From contig JAGDVP010000005.1 in NCBI GenBank assembly GCA_023255735.1, forward strand, positions 1 to 64,000: a stretch of 64,000 bases of DNA, in the 5' to 3' direction. Position numbers and translations under genes: made by a program. Source of the stretch: Halothiobacillus sp. (GTDB lineage Bacteria; Pseudomonadota; Gammaproteobacteria; Halothiobacillales; Halothiobacillaceae). The notes beneath the pieces were generated by a model. The model was not told where the DNA came from. It worked only from the letters and a program-made list of their open reading frames with translations, and did no database searches. This document shows, in pieces, positions 57,086 through 64,000 of the stretch. The number at the start of each line of letters is the position of its first letter. Position 1 is the first letter of the stretch.

Positions 57086-58510
57086 TTATATTTGCGCCGA
57101 ACTTAAGGGCAGTAAAATTTGCACACACAAGCCGGGCTGATGATCCGATAGATGAATTTCGCCCCGGTGGGCGGTGATGGTGGCTAAAACTTGGGCGAGC
57201 CCTAAGCCATTGCCCGGCAAATTCCGTGCCGTATCAAGCCGCACAAACCGTTGAAATACATGGGTATATTGGTCTTGTGGAATGCCTGTGCCGGTATCGC
57301 AGAGCCGCAATTCTGCCCACGTATCGAGCTTTGTGGTGGAGAGGGTAATGCGTCCGCCGCGGGGGGTGTATTTAATGGCATTGTCGAGCAGGTTGCTTAA
57401 TGCTTGGGCGAGTAAATCTCGGTTGCCTGAAATCATAAGCGGGGTGGGGCAATCGCACTGCAGGCTGAGATATTCTTCCTCAATACTGGCTTCGTAGAGT
57501 TCGCCCATGTCGCGGCACAGGGCGCTTAAATCTTGCGGGCTAAAAGGAATGCGCTGAATGCCGGCCTCCGCTTGTGAAATGGAAAGCAGGGTGTTGAAGG
57601 TGGATAAAATCCCTTGTAAATCTTCAACGCTTTCATTGAGTATGTGCTGGCAGGGCTTTATTTGATTGTGATCGAGGAGTGCCACTTCCAGCCGGGTGCG
57701 CAGGCGATTAAGCGGGCTGCGTAAATCGTGCGCGACGTTATCGGTCACCTCCCGCATGCCTTTGATGAGGGCATTGATGCGATCAAGAGTTAGGTTTAAT
57801 TCGATGGCGATTTCATCAAATTCATTGTGTCGCTTCGGATGCACGGGCAGGCGTTCGGTTAAATCGCCACGGGCAATTTTTTGTGCTGCGTTGCGGATTT
57901 GATCAATTTGTTTTAGAGCCGCGCGCCCCATCACCACGCCGCCAAGCAACCCCATTAAGGTAATCAAAAGCAGGGCGAGTATGAATAAACTGCCAATGTA
58001 TTCGCTTAAATCTTCCTCATCGGCCAGTTGCTGCCCCACGATAAGCCAATTGCCATTGGGCAGGGCGTGAACAAATACCAGCACATCAAAATCATCGCTC
58101 CGCTGGCGCAGCGCCGGGGGAATGGCGGAATCATTGATATTAAAGCGCGCCGTGCCATCTTTGTGTGCAATGGTTTGGGGCCAGTGTAAGAGGTTGCCCG
58201 CCAGAATTTTGCCGGCAGAATTAGATAACGCGACAATGCCGCCGCGGGTTTTATCAAAATGCTGAATTTCTTTAATGCGGTCAATTAAATCGCGGGTATC
58301 ACGACCGCCGCCGCTTTCAGAGGCATCGGCATCGGGCTCAAGCAGGGTGGCTAAATCGGTTTGCAGGGTTTGCGTGATGCGTTCGGTTAAGTAGTTTTGG
58401 GTGGATATAAATACAAAGCCTAAAACAATCGCCGTGAGTATGCTGAACGCCAGCGCATACATAAGCGATAGGCGAAATACCGTGGTCCGCATTAATCTGG
58501 GTAGGTGCAT
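57086..58510 (-). CDS. Sensor histidine kinase
   Basis: A 474-residue membrane kinase. Helices at about 12-35 and 173-196 bracket a periplasmic sensor of roughly 135 residues. A HAMP linker (about 197-250), the phospho-acceptor H261 in DNVAHDLRSPLNRL, and a catalytic domain with N-box ALSNLLDNAIKYT, LRLCDTGTGI and GNGLGLAQV follow. The type is QseC/PmrB/heavy-metal-sensor-like. The sensor has few Cys, so no ligand is suggested. The gene lies 24 bases downstream of its response regulator; both are read on the minus strand. Confidence 0.92.
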   Translation of the reverse strand: MHLPRLMRTTVFRLSLMYALAFSILTAIVLGFVFISTQNYLTERITQTLQTDLATLLEPDADASESGGGRDTRDLIDRIKEIQHFDKTRGGIVALSNSAGKILAGNLLHWPQTIAHKDGTARFNINDSAIPPALRQRSDDFDVLVFVHALPNGNWLIVGQQLADEEDLSEYIGSLFILALLLITLMGLLGGVVMGRAALKQIDQIRNAAQKIARGDLTERLPVHPKRHNEFDEIAIELNLTLDRINALIKGMREVTDNVAHDLRSPLNRLRTRLEVALLDHNQIKPCQHILNESVEDLQGILSTFNTLLSISQAEAGIQRIPFSPQDLSALCRDMGELYEASIEEEYLSLQCDCPTPLMISGNRDLLAQALSNLLDNAIKYTPRGGRITLSTTKLDTWAELRLCDTGTGIPQDQYTHVFQRFVRLDTARNLPGNGLGLAQVLATITAHRGEIHLSDHQPGLCVQILLPLSSAQI

Positions 58511-58533
58511 GGGGGCTGCGTGTACTGGGTAGG

Positions 58534-59226
58534 TTAGTCTTCCGGCACGATGCCTAATCGATAGCCCGCGCCCCGAATGGTGTGGAGCAGGGGCAGGCTG
58601 AAGTCCCGATCGATTTTACGCCGTAAACGGGAAATATGGACTTCAATCACATTGGTTTGCGGATCGAAATGGTAATCCCAGACTTGTTCAAGCAGCATGG
58701 TGCGCGTGACCACTTGATCGGCATGGCGCATTAAATATTCCAGCAAACGAAATTCACGCGGTTGCAGCAAAATGCGCTGTTCGGCACGGGTGACGCGGTG
58801 TTTGTTCCGATCGAGCACCAAATCGGCCACGGTGAGGGTGTCGTTTTCCAGCCCACTGGCCGCAGGCTGGGCGCGGCGGGTTAAGGCATTGAGCCGTGCC
58901 AGTAATTCGCCAAAGGCATAAGGTTTCACCAAATAATCATCCCCACCCACGCGCAGGCCGCTGATGCGATCATCCACCTCGCCTAAGGCAGATAAAACCA
59001 TCACGGGGGTGGTTTTACCCGCCGCACGAAAGGCGGCAATTAAGGCCAAGCCATCGAGTTTAGGCATCATGCGATCGACAATTAACACATCATATTGGCC
59101 GGTAATGGCCATGTGCAGGCCGGTTTCGCCATCGGCCGCTAAATCGCATTGGTGCCCCGATTCACTCAAACCTTTATTGAGATAGTGGGCGGCGCGGGTG
59201 TCGTCTTCTACGATGAGTATTTTCAT
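58534..59226 (-). CDS. OmpR/PhoB-family response regulator
   Basis: A 230-residue two-domain regulator. Receiver: acidic pocket EDD (7-9), phospho-acceptor D51 in LIVDRMMPKLDG, T/S at LSALG and K101 in VKPYAF. Winged-helix DNA-binding domain: LQPREFRLLEYLMRHADQVVTRTMLLEQVW and VIEVHISRLRRKID. The ATG at 59226 (MKILIVEDD) is preferred over one 11 codons upstream. It is divergent from a glycosyltransferase gene across 105 bases, so that region is a plausible target along with its own promoter. Confidence 0.94.
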   Translation of the reverse strand: MKILIVEDDTRAAHYLNKGLSESGHQCDLAADGETGLHMAITGQYDVLIVDRMMPKLDGLALIAAFRAAGKTTPVMVLSALGEVDDRISGLRVGGDDYLVKPYAFGELLARLNALTRRAQPAASGLENDTLTVADLVLDRNKHRVTRAEQRILLQPREFRLLEYLMRHADQVVTRTMLLEQVWDYHFDPQTNVIEVHISRLRRKIDRDFSLPLLHTIRGAGYRLGIVPED

Positions 59227-59331
59227 TTGCTTATCATAACGTGTCTTTAGTCGAAACAATCATGACCAAATGGTTAGTTTTACGCCTGCGGTTTGATGTG
59301 ATTTGCGTGTATTCTTGCACTTTATTTTGTA

Positions 59332-60345
59332 ATGGCTAACAGCATGAATGAGCATCCGAGCGCTACGTCTGTGCGCATTTCTTGTGTGGTTCCTGCGTTT
59401 AACGAGGCGCAAAATCTGCCAAGTTTAATTGCGCAGTTAAGCTGCCAGCTCAACGCGTTATCGCAGCAATGGGAAATTATATTGATTGACGATGGCAGCA
59501 ATGATGCAACCCGGGCAGTGCTGGCCGACTATGCCGCTATGCCGGGCTTGGTGGTGCTGCATTTTTCACGCAATTTTGGCAAAGAGGCCGCCTTGAGCGC
59601 GGGGCTAGATCATGCGCAAGGCGAGGTGTGCTTTATTTTAGATGCGGATTTGCAGCACCCGGTCGCCATGATGCCAAAAATGCTCAATGCCTGGCGTGAG
59701 GGCGCGCAAATGGTTTATTTGGTGCGGGAAAATCGCAATGATGAACCTTTTTGGAAACGCTGGGGCTCGCACCTGTTGTATCGCTTAATTAACTTTGGTT
59801 CTGCCGTACACGTGCCTGAAGATGCGGGCGATTTTCGCCTGCTAGATGCCAAAGTGGTTGCCGCCTTGCGCGCCTTGCCGGAGCGTAATCGGTTTATGAA
59901 AGGGCTTTATGCCTGGGTTGGGTTTCGCACACTGGCACTTCCCTATACGCCCGATGCGAGAGCGCATGGCACCACGCATTATTCGGGCATGCGACTGATC
60001 AATTTGGCGCTCACCGGCTTAACGGCCTTTTCTAACATGCCCCTGCGTTTGTGGAGCGTGTTTGGTTTGGTGCTGGCGATGTTGTCCTTGGGGTATGGCG
60101 CGTATGTGAGCTTGGCCTATTTTATCGAGCAACGCCCGGTAGCGGGTTGGACAACCATCGTGGCGGGTTTAATGTTTTTTGGTGGCATCCAACTGATTTC
60201 TATCGGGATTTTGGGTGAATACTTGGGGCGGGTGTACGATGAAGTCAAGCAGCGCCCGCGCTATTTGGTGGATACGAAAATCGACAATAGCCCTTGGTCG
60301 GGTGTGCCTGACTCAAGCGCGGGTAGCCAAGCTCGCCATGATTGA
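59332..60345 (+). CDS. GT2 polyprenyl-phosphate glycosyltransferase (GtrB/ArnC-like)
   Basis: A 337-residue membrane-bound glycosyltransferase of the DPM1/GtrB/ArnC group, expected to move a sugar from a nucleotide donor to undecaprenyl phosphate on the cytoplasmic face. Text: SCVVPAFNEAQNLPSLI, LIDDGSNDAT (DDG at 53-55), SRNFGKEAALSAGLDHA and LDADLQHP (104-110, metal-binding DxD). Two C-terminal membrane helices lie at about 240-262 and 273-297. Start at 59332 or at the ATG four codons later. It overlaps the GtrA-family gene by eight bases. Confidence 0.9.
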   Translation: MANSMNEHPSATSVRISCVVPAFNEAQNLPSLIAQLSCQLNALSQQWEIILIDDGSNDATRAVLADYAAMPGLVVLHFSRNFGKEAALSAGLDHAQGEVCFILDADLQHPVAMMPKMLNAWREGAQMVYLVRENRNDEPFWKRWGSHLLYRLINFGSAVHVPEDAGDFRLLDAKVVAALRALPERNRFMKGLYAWVGFRTLALPYTPDARAHGTTHYSGMRLINLALTGLTAFSNMPLRLWSVFGLVLAMLSLGYGAYVSLAYFIEQRPVAGWTTIVAGLMFFGGIQLISIGILGEYLGRVYDEVKQRPRYLVDTKIDNSPWSGVPDSSAGSQARHD

Positions 60346-60748
60346 GCGTCTCTTCGGCCTAATGATTCGGCTGCAATCTCAGTTGGTGTTTATCGCCGTG
60401 GGCGCGGCGGCGGCGATGGTGCATTTGTCGGTGGTGTGGCTCTTGGTGCATTTTTTGTCGGCACCGCCTTTAGCCGCCAACCCATTCGGGTTTTTTATCG
60501 CCTTTTGGGTGAGCTTTTTTGGCCACCGGCACGGCAGCTTTCGCCGGGATGAGCCGCATGATTTAGCCCGAACTTTACCCCGATTCGCGTTAGTGGCGGT
60601 GGCAGGCTTTCTGGTTAACGAGTTGCTTTATGCCGCGCTCCTTGCATGGACCCCTTTGCCTTATGCGGCAGCGCTGTTTTTAGTTATCGGCATCGTCGCG
60701 GTTTTAACCTATCTTTCCAGCAAACATTGGGCTTTTGCACCCGCTTAA
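60338..60748 (+). CDS. GtrA family membrane protein
   Basis: A 136-residue membrane protein with four helices of the GtrA family. GtrA proteins are thought to flip polyprenyl-phosphate-linked sugars across the inner membrane. Motif region: FIAVGAAAAMVHLSVVWLL, NPFGFFIAFWVSFFGHRHGSFR and the end FLVIGIVAVLTYLSSKHWAF. The ATG at 60338 overlaps the glycosyltransferase stop; the longer frame starting at 60215 lies inside that gene and was rejected. Convergent with the PMT-family gene, with 43 bases between. Confidence 0.9.
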   Translation: MIERLFGLMIRLQSQLVFIAVGAAAAMVHLSVVWLLVHFLSAPPLAANPFGFFIAFWVSFFGHRHGSFRRDEPHDLARTLPRFALVAVAGFLVNELLYAALLAWTPLPYAAALFLVIGIVAVLTYLSSKHWAFAPA

Positions 60749-60791
60749 ATAGGGGCTAAAAGATGGGTTAAAGAGGGCTTTTAGGCGCTTT

Positions 60792-62387
60792 TTACTGCGC
60801 GCAGCCAAAGCAATAAATGGCCGTTTTTTTATCTTGTGCGCGCGGCTGCTTGCTGGCAAACAAGGGCAGTTTTTGCGCTTCATCACGATGAATAAATACC
60901 CAAACTGGCGGCTCGGTGCCCGCATTGGCCGCCTCAATTAGGGCATCGAGTGTGGTTGGCAAGATTAAAATTTCTTTTGCCGCCGCCGCATCAAACTTGC
61001 CCGAAGTATAAAGCTCGGTGCCCGCGCCATCGGATTTGAAATTCAAAGGGTTGTCCCAACCGCCCGTCACTAACGCCGGCGCTTTTCGATCCAAATAAAA
61101 CGGCACGCTGAAATAGTAATAGTTGTAAAACACCACCCGCGCATCGGCGGCTATGAAGGGTTTAACTTGTAGGGTTATGTTTTTGTGTGATTTTTTATCA
61201 ATAGCCGCAAAGATAAATACCGAGCTTACCCCCAATAACGCGCCGATAAGGGCCATCAACGCGATGCGTCTCTGCCAGCGCCGCAGGTTGAGCGCATGGG
61301 TGGTGCTGCGTTGCAGCGCTTGCTCTAACGCTAAGGCAATAAGCAAGGCTGCAGCCGGCACGGTGGGTAAAATGTAACCAATGAGTTTTGAGGTGGGGAT
61401 CGAAAAAAACAGCAAAATGACCGCTAACCAAATGAGCCCCAAACTGCTCAAGCCCTTGCTATCGGTAATTTTGAGTTGCTGGCGCGTCGCGGGATGCAGC
61501 CCTAAGAGCGTGAGGCCGATCGCCCAAGGCAGCAAGCCACCAAATAAAATCATCACATAAAAATAAATGGGTTGCGGGTTGTTAAAACTGCTATCCAAAT
61601 AGCGATCAAATTGCTGATAAATAAAGGTGTACTGTAAAAATCCAGGGAATTTGAGCTCCATCAGCACAAACCACGGCAGCACGATGGCTAAAAAAACCGC
61701 GATGCCCGGCAAGGAAATTAGCCGATAAAGATGAGTAAACCGCCGGTTCCATAAGAGCCAAAACGTAATGACCATGCCGGGCAGCACAAAGCCAATCATG
61801 CCCTTGGTCATCATGCCTAAACCGGCGGTGGCATACGCTAAAACCAGTATTTTGGTGGCGGATTTGCCAAGCGTGAGCTGCTGGCTCACATGCGCTAATA
61901 ATAAAATCGTAATGGCAATGAGCGAGCCCACCAGCATATCCATGCTGGCAAATTGCGCGGCATCAAAAAACAACGGGAAGCTTGCCAATATCAGCAAACT
62001 TAAACCGGCCGCGCGCCGATTCTTATGGCGATTTAAAAACCAAAATAACGTGAAGGCTGAGGCTAAAGCGGCAAGAAATGGTGCGGTGCGCGCCGCCCAT
62101 TCATGCGAGCCAAACACCGCGAGCGCACTGGCAGTAATCCAATAAAAAAGCGGCGGTTTGTGAAAAAAAGGCAACCCATCGAGTTTTGGCACCAACCAAT
62201 CACCGGAATGCAGCATGGCCAATGCCACGCCCACATAGCGCCCCTCATCGGGCACAAACAACGGGCGCAAACCCAAGGTGGCACCTAGCCAAACAGCAAA
62301 TAAAATAAACATCCAAACGGGATGTGCCAACAGCCAGCGGGCTGCGCGGGTGAGGGGGGTTACCCCCTGCAGGCTTTGGTCGGGCAT
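60792..62387 (-). CDS. ArnT/PMT-family membrane glycosyltransferase
   Basis: A 531-residue integral membrane GT-C glycosyltransferase with a dozen or so helices. The first periplasmic loop has the acidic catalytic motif FVPDEGRYVGVALAML followed by GDWLVPKLDGLPFFHKPPLFYW, as in ArnT, which adds aminoarabinose to lipid A, and related enzymes. A small soluble C-terminal domain follows (about 415-531). With the facing GT2 and GtrA genes it completes a set: charge the lipid carrier, flip it, transfer the sugar outside. Acceptor and sugar are unknown. Confidence 0.9.
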   Translation of the reverse strand: MPDQSLQGVTPLTRAARWLLAHPVWMFILFAVWLGATLGLRPLFVPDEGRYVGVALAMLHSGDWLVPKLDGLPFFHKPPLFYWITASALAVFGSHEWAARTAPFLAALASAFTLFWFLNRHKNRRAAGLSLLILASFPLFFDAAQFASMDMLVGSLIAITILLLAHVSQQLTLGKSATKILVLAYATAGLGMMTKGMIGFVLPGMVITFWLLWNRRFTHLYRLISLPGIAVFLAIVLPWFVLMELKFPGFLQYTFIYQQFDRYLDSSFNNPQPIYFYVMILFGGLLPWAIGLTLLGLHPATRQQLKITDSKGLSSLGLIWLAVILLFFSIPTSKLIGYILPTVPAAALLIALALEQALQRSTTHALNLRRWQRRIALMALIGALLGVSSVFIFAAIDKKSHKNITLQVKPFIAADARVVFYNYYYFSVPFYLDRKAPALVTGGWDNPLNFKSDGAGTELYTSGKFDAAAAKEILILPTTLDALIEAANAGTEPPVWVFIHRDEAQKLPLFASKQPRAQDKKTAIYCFGCAQ

Positions 62388-62575
62388 AAAATACGGCTCA
62401 AACTGCGTGAATCAAGTGCGGCATAGTACCGAGAACGCTGAACGCTGTCTTTTGGCTTACTTAGGTTAGCTCAGATTTTATCTGATGTTGATTTTTCATA
62501 AGGGCCGTTAGGCAATCCGTTTATGCTTAAGGCTTGTGTGATTGGCGGCGAGACGTATTTTTTTGGAGCATACCC

Positions 62576-63574
62576 ATGCGCATCGGTTTTTTTAGTGCAA
62601 AACCTTATGACAAAACCAGTTTTATCAGTGCCAATGCGGCCTTGGAGGGATTACCCAAACATGAATTGATTTTTTTCGAGGCGGCGCTCACCGCGCAAAC
62701 TTGTGGTCTGGCAGACGATATTGAAGCCGTTTGCGTTTTTGTGAACGATCAAATCGATGCCCATTTATTGCGCTGTTTAGCGGGGCGGGGCGTTAAAGTG
62801 GTGGCGCTGCGGTGTGCCGGGTTTAACAATGTGGATTTAGCCGCCGCCCGCGCTCTGGGTATTAGCGTCGTGCGGGTGCCGGCCTATTCGCCGTATGCCG
62901 TGGCGGAACATACGCTCGCCTTAATTCTGACGCTTAATCGCCATACGCATCGCGCCTACAACCGGGTTCGCGAGGGCAATTTTGCCTTAAATGGCTTGCT
63001 CGGTTTTGATCTTAACGGCAAAACCGTGGGCATTATGGGCACGGGTCGCATTGGCGCAGTGTTCGCTCGCATTATGCATGGGTTTGGTTGCGTGCTGCTT
63101 GCTTGCGATCAGATCGAGAATAGCGAGTGCATTCAATTAGGTGTGCGCTATGTCGATCAAGATACCTTGCTGCAGCAATCGGACATTATAAGCTTGCACT
63201 GCCCACTCACCCCACAAACGCACCATGTTATTAACGCGAGCAAAATAGCCCTTATGAAACGGGGTGTTATGCTCATTAATACGGGGCGTGGCGCGCTCAT
63301 CGACACGGGCGCGGTCATTGCCGGCCTGAAATCGGGGCATATTGGGGCACTGGGGTTAGATGTGTACGAGCAAGAAGAAGGGCTGTTTTTTGAGGATCAT
63401 TCCAGTGACATTATTCAAGATGATGTGCTCGAACGCCTGCTGACCTTCCCCAATGTGCTGATTACAGCGCATCAAGGGTTTTTTACCCGCGAAGCCATGA
63501 CGGCGATTGCTGAGACAACCTTGTCGAATTTAAGCCAAATTGAGCAGAATCTCGCTTGCCCTAACGCGCTGTGA
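62576..63574 (+). CDS. ldhA: D-lactate dehydrogenase (fermentative type)
   Basis: A 332-residue NAD-dependent D-2-hydroxyacid dehydrogenase matching LdhA along its length ([46 protein letters not shown]). NAD motif GTGRIG at 155-160; catalytic R238 (NTGRGALID), E267 and H299 (TAHQGFFT). It reduces pyruvate to D-lactate. TTGGAG precedes the ATG at 62576; an upstream ATG at 62534 adds 14 unrelated residues. It is divergent from the PMT-family gene. A fermentative enzyme in a possibly autotrophic host would suit anoxic survival on stored glucan, which is inference. Confidence 0.93.
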   Translation: MRIGFFSAKPYDKTSFISANAALEGLPKHELIFFEAALTAQTCGLADDIEAVCVFVNDQIDAHLLRCLAGRGVKVVALRCAGFNNVDLAAARALGISVVRVPAYSPYAVAEHTLALILTLNRHTHRAYNRVREGNFALNGLLGFDLNGKTVGIMGTGRIGAVFARIMHGFGCVLLACDQIENSECIQLGVRYVDQDTLLQQSDIISLHCPLTPQTHHVINASKIALMKRGVMLINTGRGALIDTGAVIAGLKSGHIGALGLDVYEQEEGLFFEDHSSDIIQDDVLERLLTFPNVLITAHQGFFTREAMTAIAETTLSNLSQIEQNLACPNAL

Positions 63575-63727
63575 TGGGTTTGTACGCCATTGGGTCCTAT
63601 GTAGGCTGGGCGGTGTGCGCTACCCCTGCGTTTTGGCATCGGTTTTTTCGTGCGTTTTTTTCATGAGTTTGTCATTTAACCCTTGTATCTTGGGCGCCTT
63701 ATATTCGGTTTAACGGATGAATGCGCC

Positions 63728-64000
63728 ATGAATACCGCTGATCTACACCAACACCCCGAGCAACTGTTCACCGTGCTTTCCGATGAAACCCGCTTGCGGA
63801 TTTTGCTGCTGCTTGAAGCGGAACCGCGATTATGTGTTTGCCACCTGCAACAGTTACTCGATAAACCCCAATCGACGGTTTCGCGGCATATCGGCATTTT
63901 GGTCGCCGATGAGTGGCTGGAATCATCCCAAAAGGGCACCGCGAACCTTTATGCCTTAAACCCCGCGCTACCTTTGTGGGTGCGGGAAATTTTACGCTTA
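63728..64000 (+). CDS. ArsR-family metalloregulator (partial)
   Basis: The first 91 codons of a winged-helix repressor, open to the window end. Text: LFTVLSDETRLRILLLLEAE, then RLCVCHLQQLLDKPQSTVSRHIGILVADEWLESSQKGTANLYAL. The CVC pair (ELCVCDL-like) at the start of the recognition region is the metal or metalloid site of ArsR/SmtB-type repressors such as ArsR. The target genes would lie beyond the window. Start at 63728, since nearby ATGs at 63717 and 63721 are out of frame. Confidence 0.88.
   Translation, partial: MNTADLHQHPEQLFTVLSDETRLRILLLLEAEPRLCVCHLQQLLDKPQSTVSRHIGILVADEWLESSQKGTANLYALNPALPLWVREILRL

Overview
The window is a contiguous piece of ordinary proteobacterial chromosome, most likely gammaproteobacterial. 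It is densely coded, moderately GC-rich and free of visible insertion sequences, prophage, integrases, rRNA or CRISPR arrays. Lineage hints are Hda with its clamp-binding N-terminus, DarP, LptF/LptG, an mreBCD cluster divergent from gatCAB, and a RatA-RnfH pair divergent from SmpB. A CbbY-type phosphatase, an OprC-type copper receptor and SoxW/TlpA-like exported thioredoxins would fit an autotrophic or sulfur-oxidising lineage (Halothiobacillus- or Chromatiales-like). That placement is inference and no marker here settles it.

Layout. 0.1-2.2 kb: TonB-dependent copper receptor (oprC, minus). 2.6-3.3 kb: gcvH and dgkA. 3.4-5.9 kb: rod-shape genes mreBCD (minus). 6.3-10.6 kb: gatC-gatA-gatB-hslO. 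10.6-15.6 kb: a full-length bacterial homologue of the phosphorylase kinase alpha/beta subunits, glucokinase and thiE. 15.6-20.7 kb: hemL, glmS, darP, ugd. 21-27 kb: trhP, lptF, lptG, parC, then tRNA-Leu(TAA). 27.5-32.9 kb: a SnoaL-like protein, a TgpA/DUF58 pair, an AI-2E-type permease and hda. 32.9-35.8 kb: a Cys-motif membrane protein, a stand-alone CZB zinc-binding protein, cbbY and a BPSS1780-family membrane protein. 35.9-38.3 kb: slyD, galU, a DUF2069 protein and wrbA (minus). 38.6-42 kb: two exported thioredoxins followed by a TolC/HlyD pair with no inner-membrane pump. 42-44.7 kb: an asparagine-synthetase-family amidotransferase and an IMPase-family phosphatase. 44.9-53.9 kb: a DUF4282-like protein, a giant bacterial alpha-2-macroglobulin and pbpC. 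54-57 kb: an exported truncated haemoglobin with a DUF3034 protein, then smpB, ratA and rnfH. 57-62.4 kb: a sensor kinase/response regulator pair beside a three-part glycosyl-transfer set. 62.6-64 kb: ldhA and the start of an ArsR-family regulator cut by the window edge.

How the genes work together. Several blocks belong to envelope construction: MreBCD, GlmS, GalU and Ugd (UDP-sugar supply), LptFG (LPS export), PbpC with alpha-2-macroglobulin, and the GT2/GtrA/PMT set. Others serve translation (GatCAB, tRNA-Leu, TrhP, SmpB, RatA, DarP). A further group handles exported redox or metal chemistry (TlpA, SoxW-like, OprC, SlyD, exported globin).

The most unusual items are the phosphorylase-kinase-like protein linked to glucokinase, the exported globin/DUF3034 pair, the pump-less TolC/HlyD pair behind two thioredoxins, and the free-standing CZB protein. 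I did not find a clearly new multi-gene system of the defence or mobile-element kind. The candidates are small clusters of known families in unusual company.
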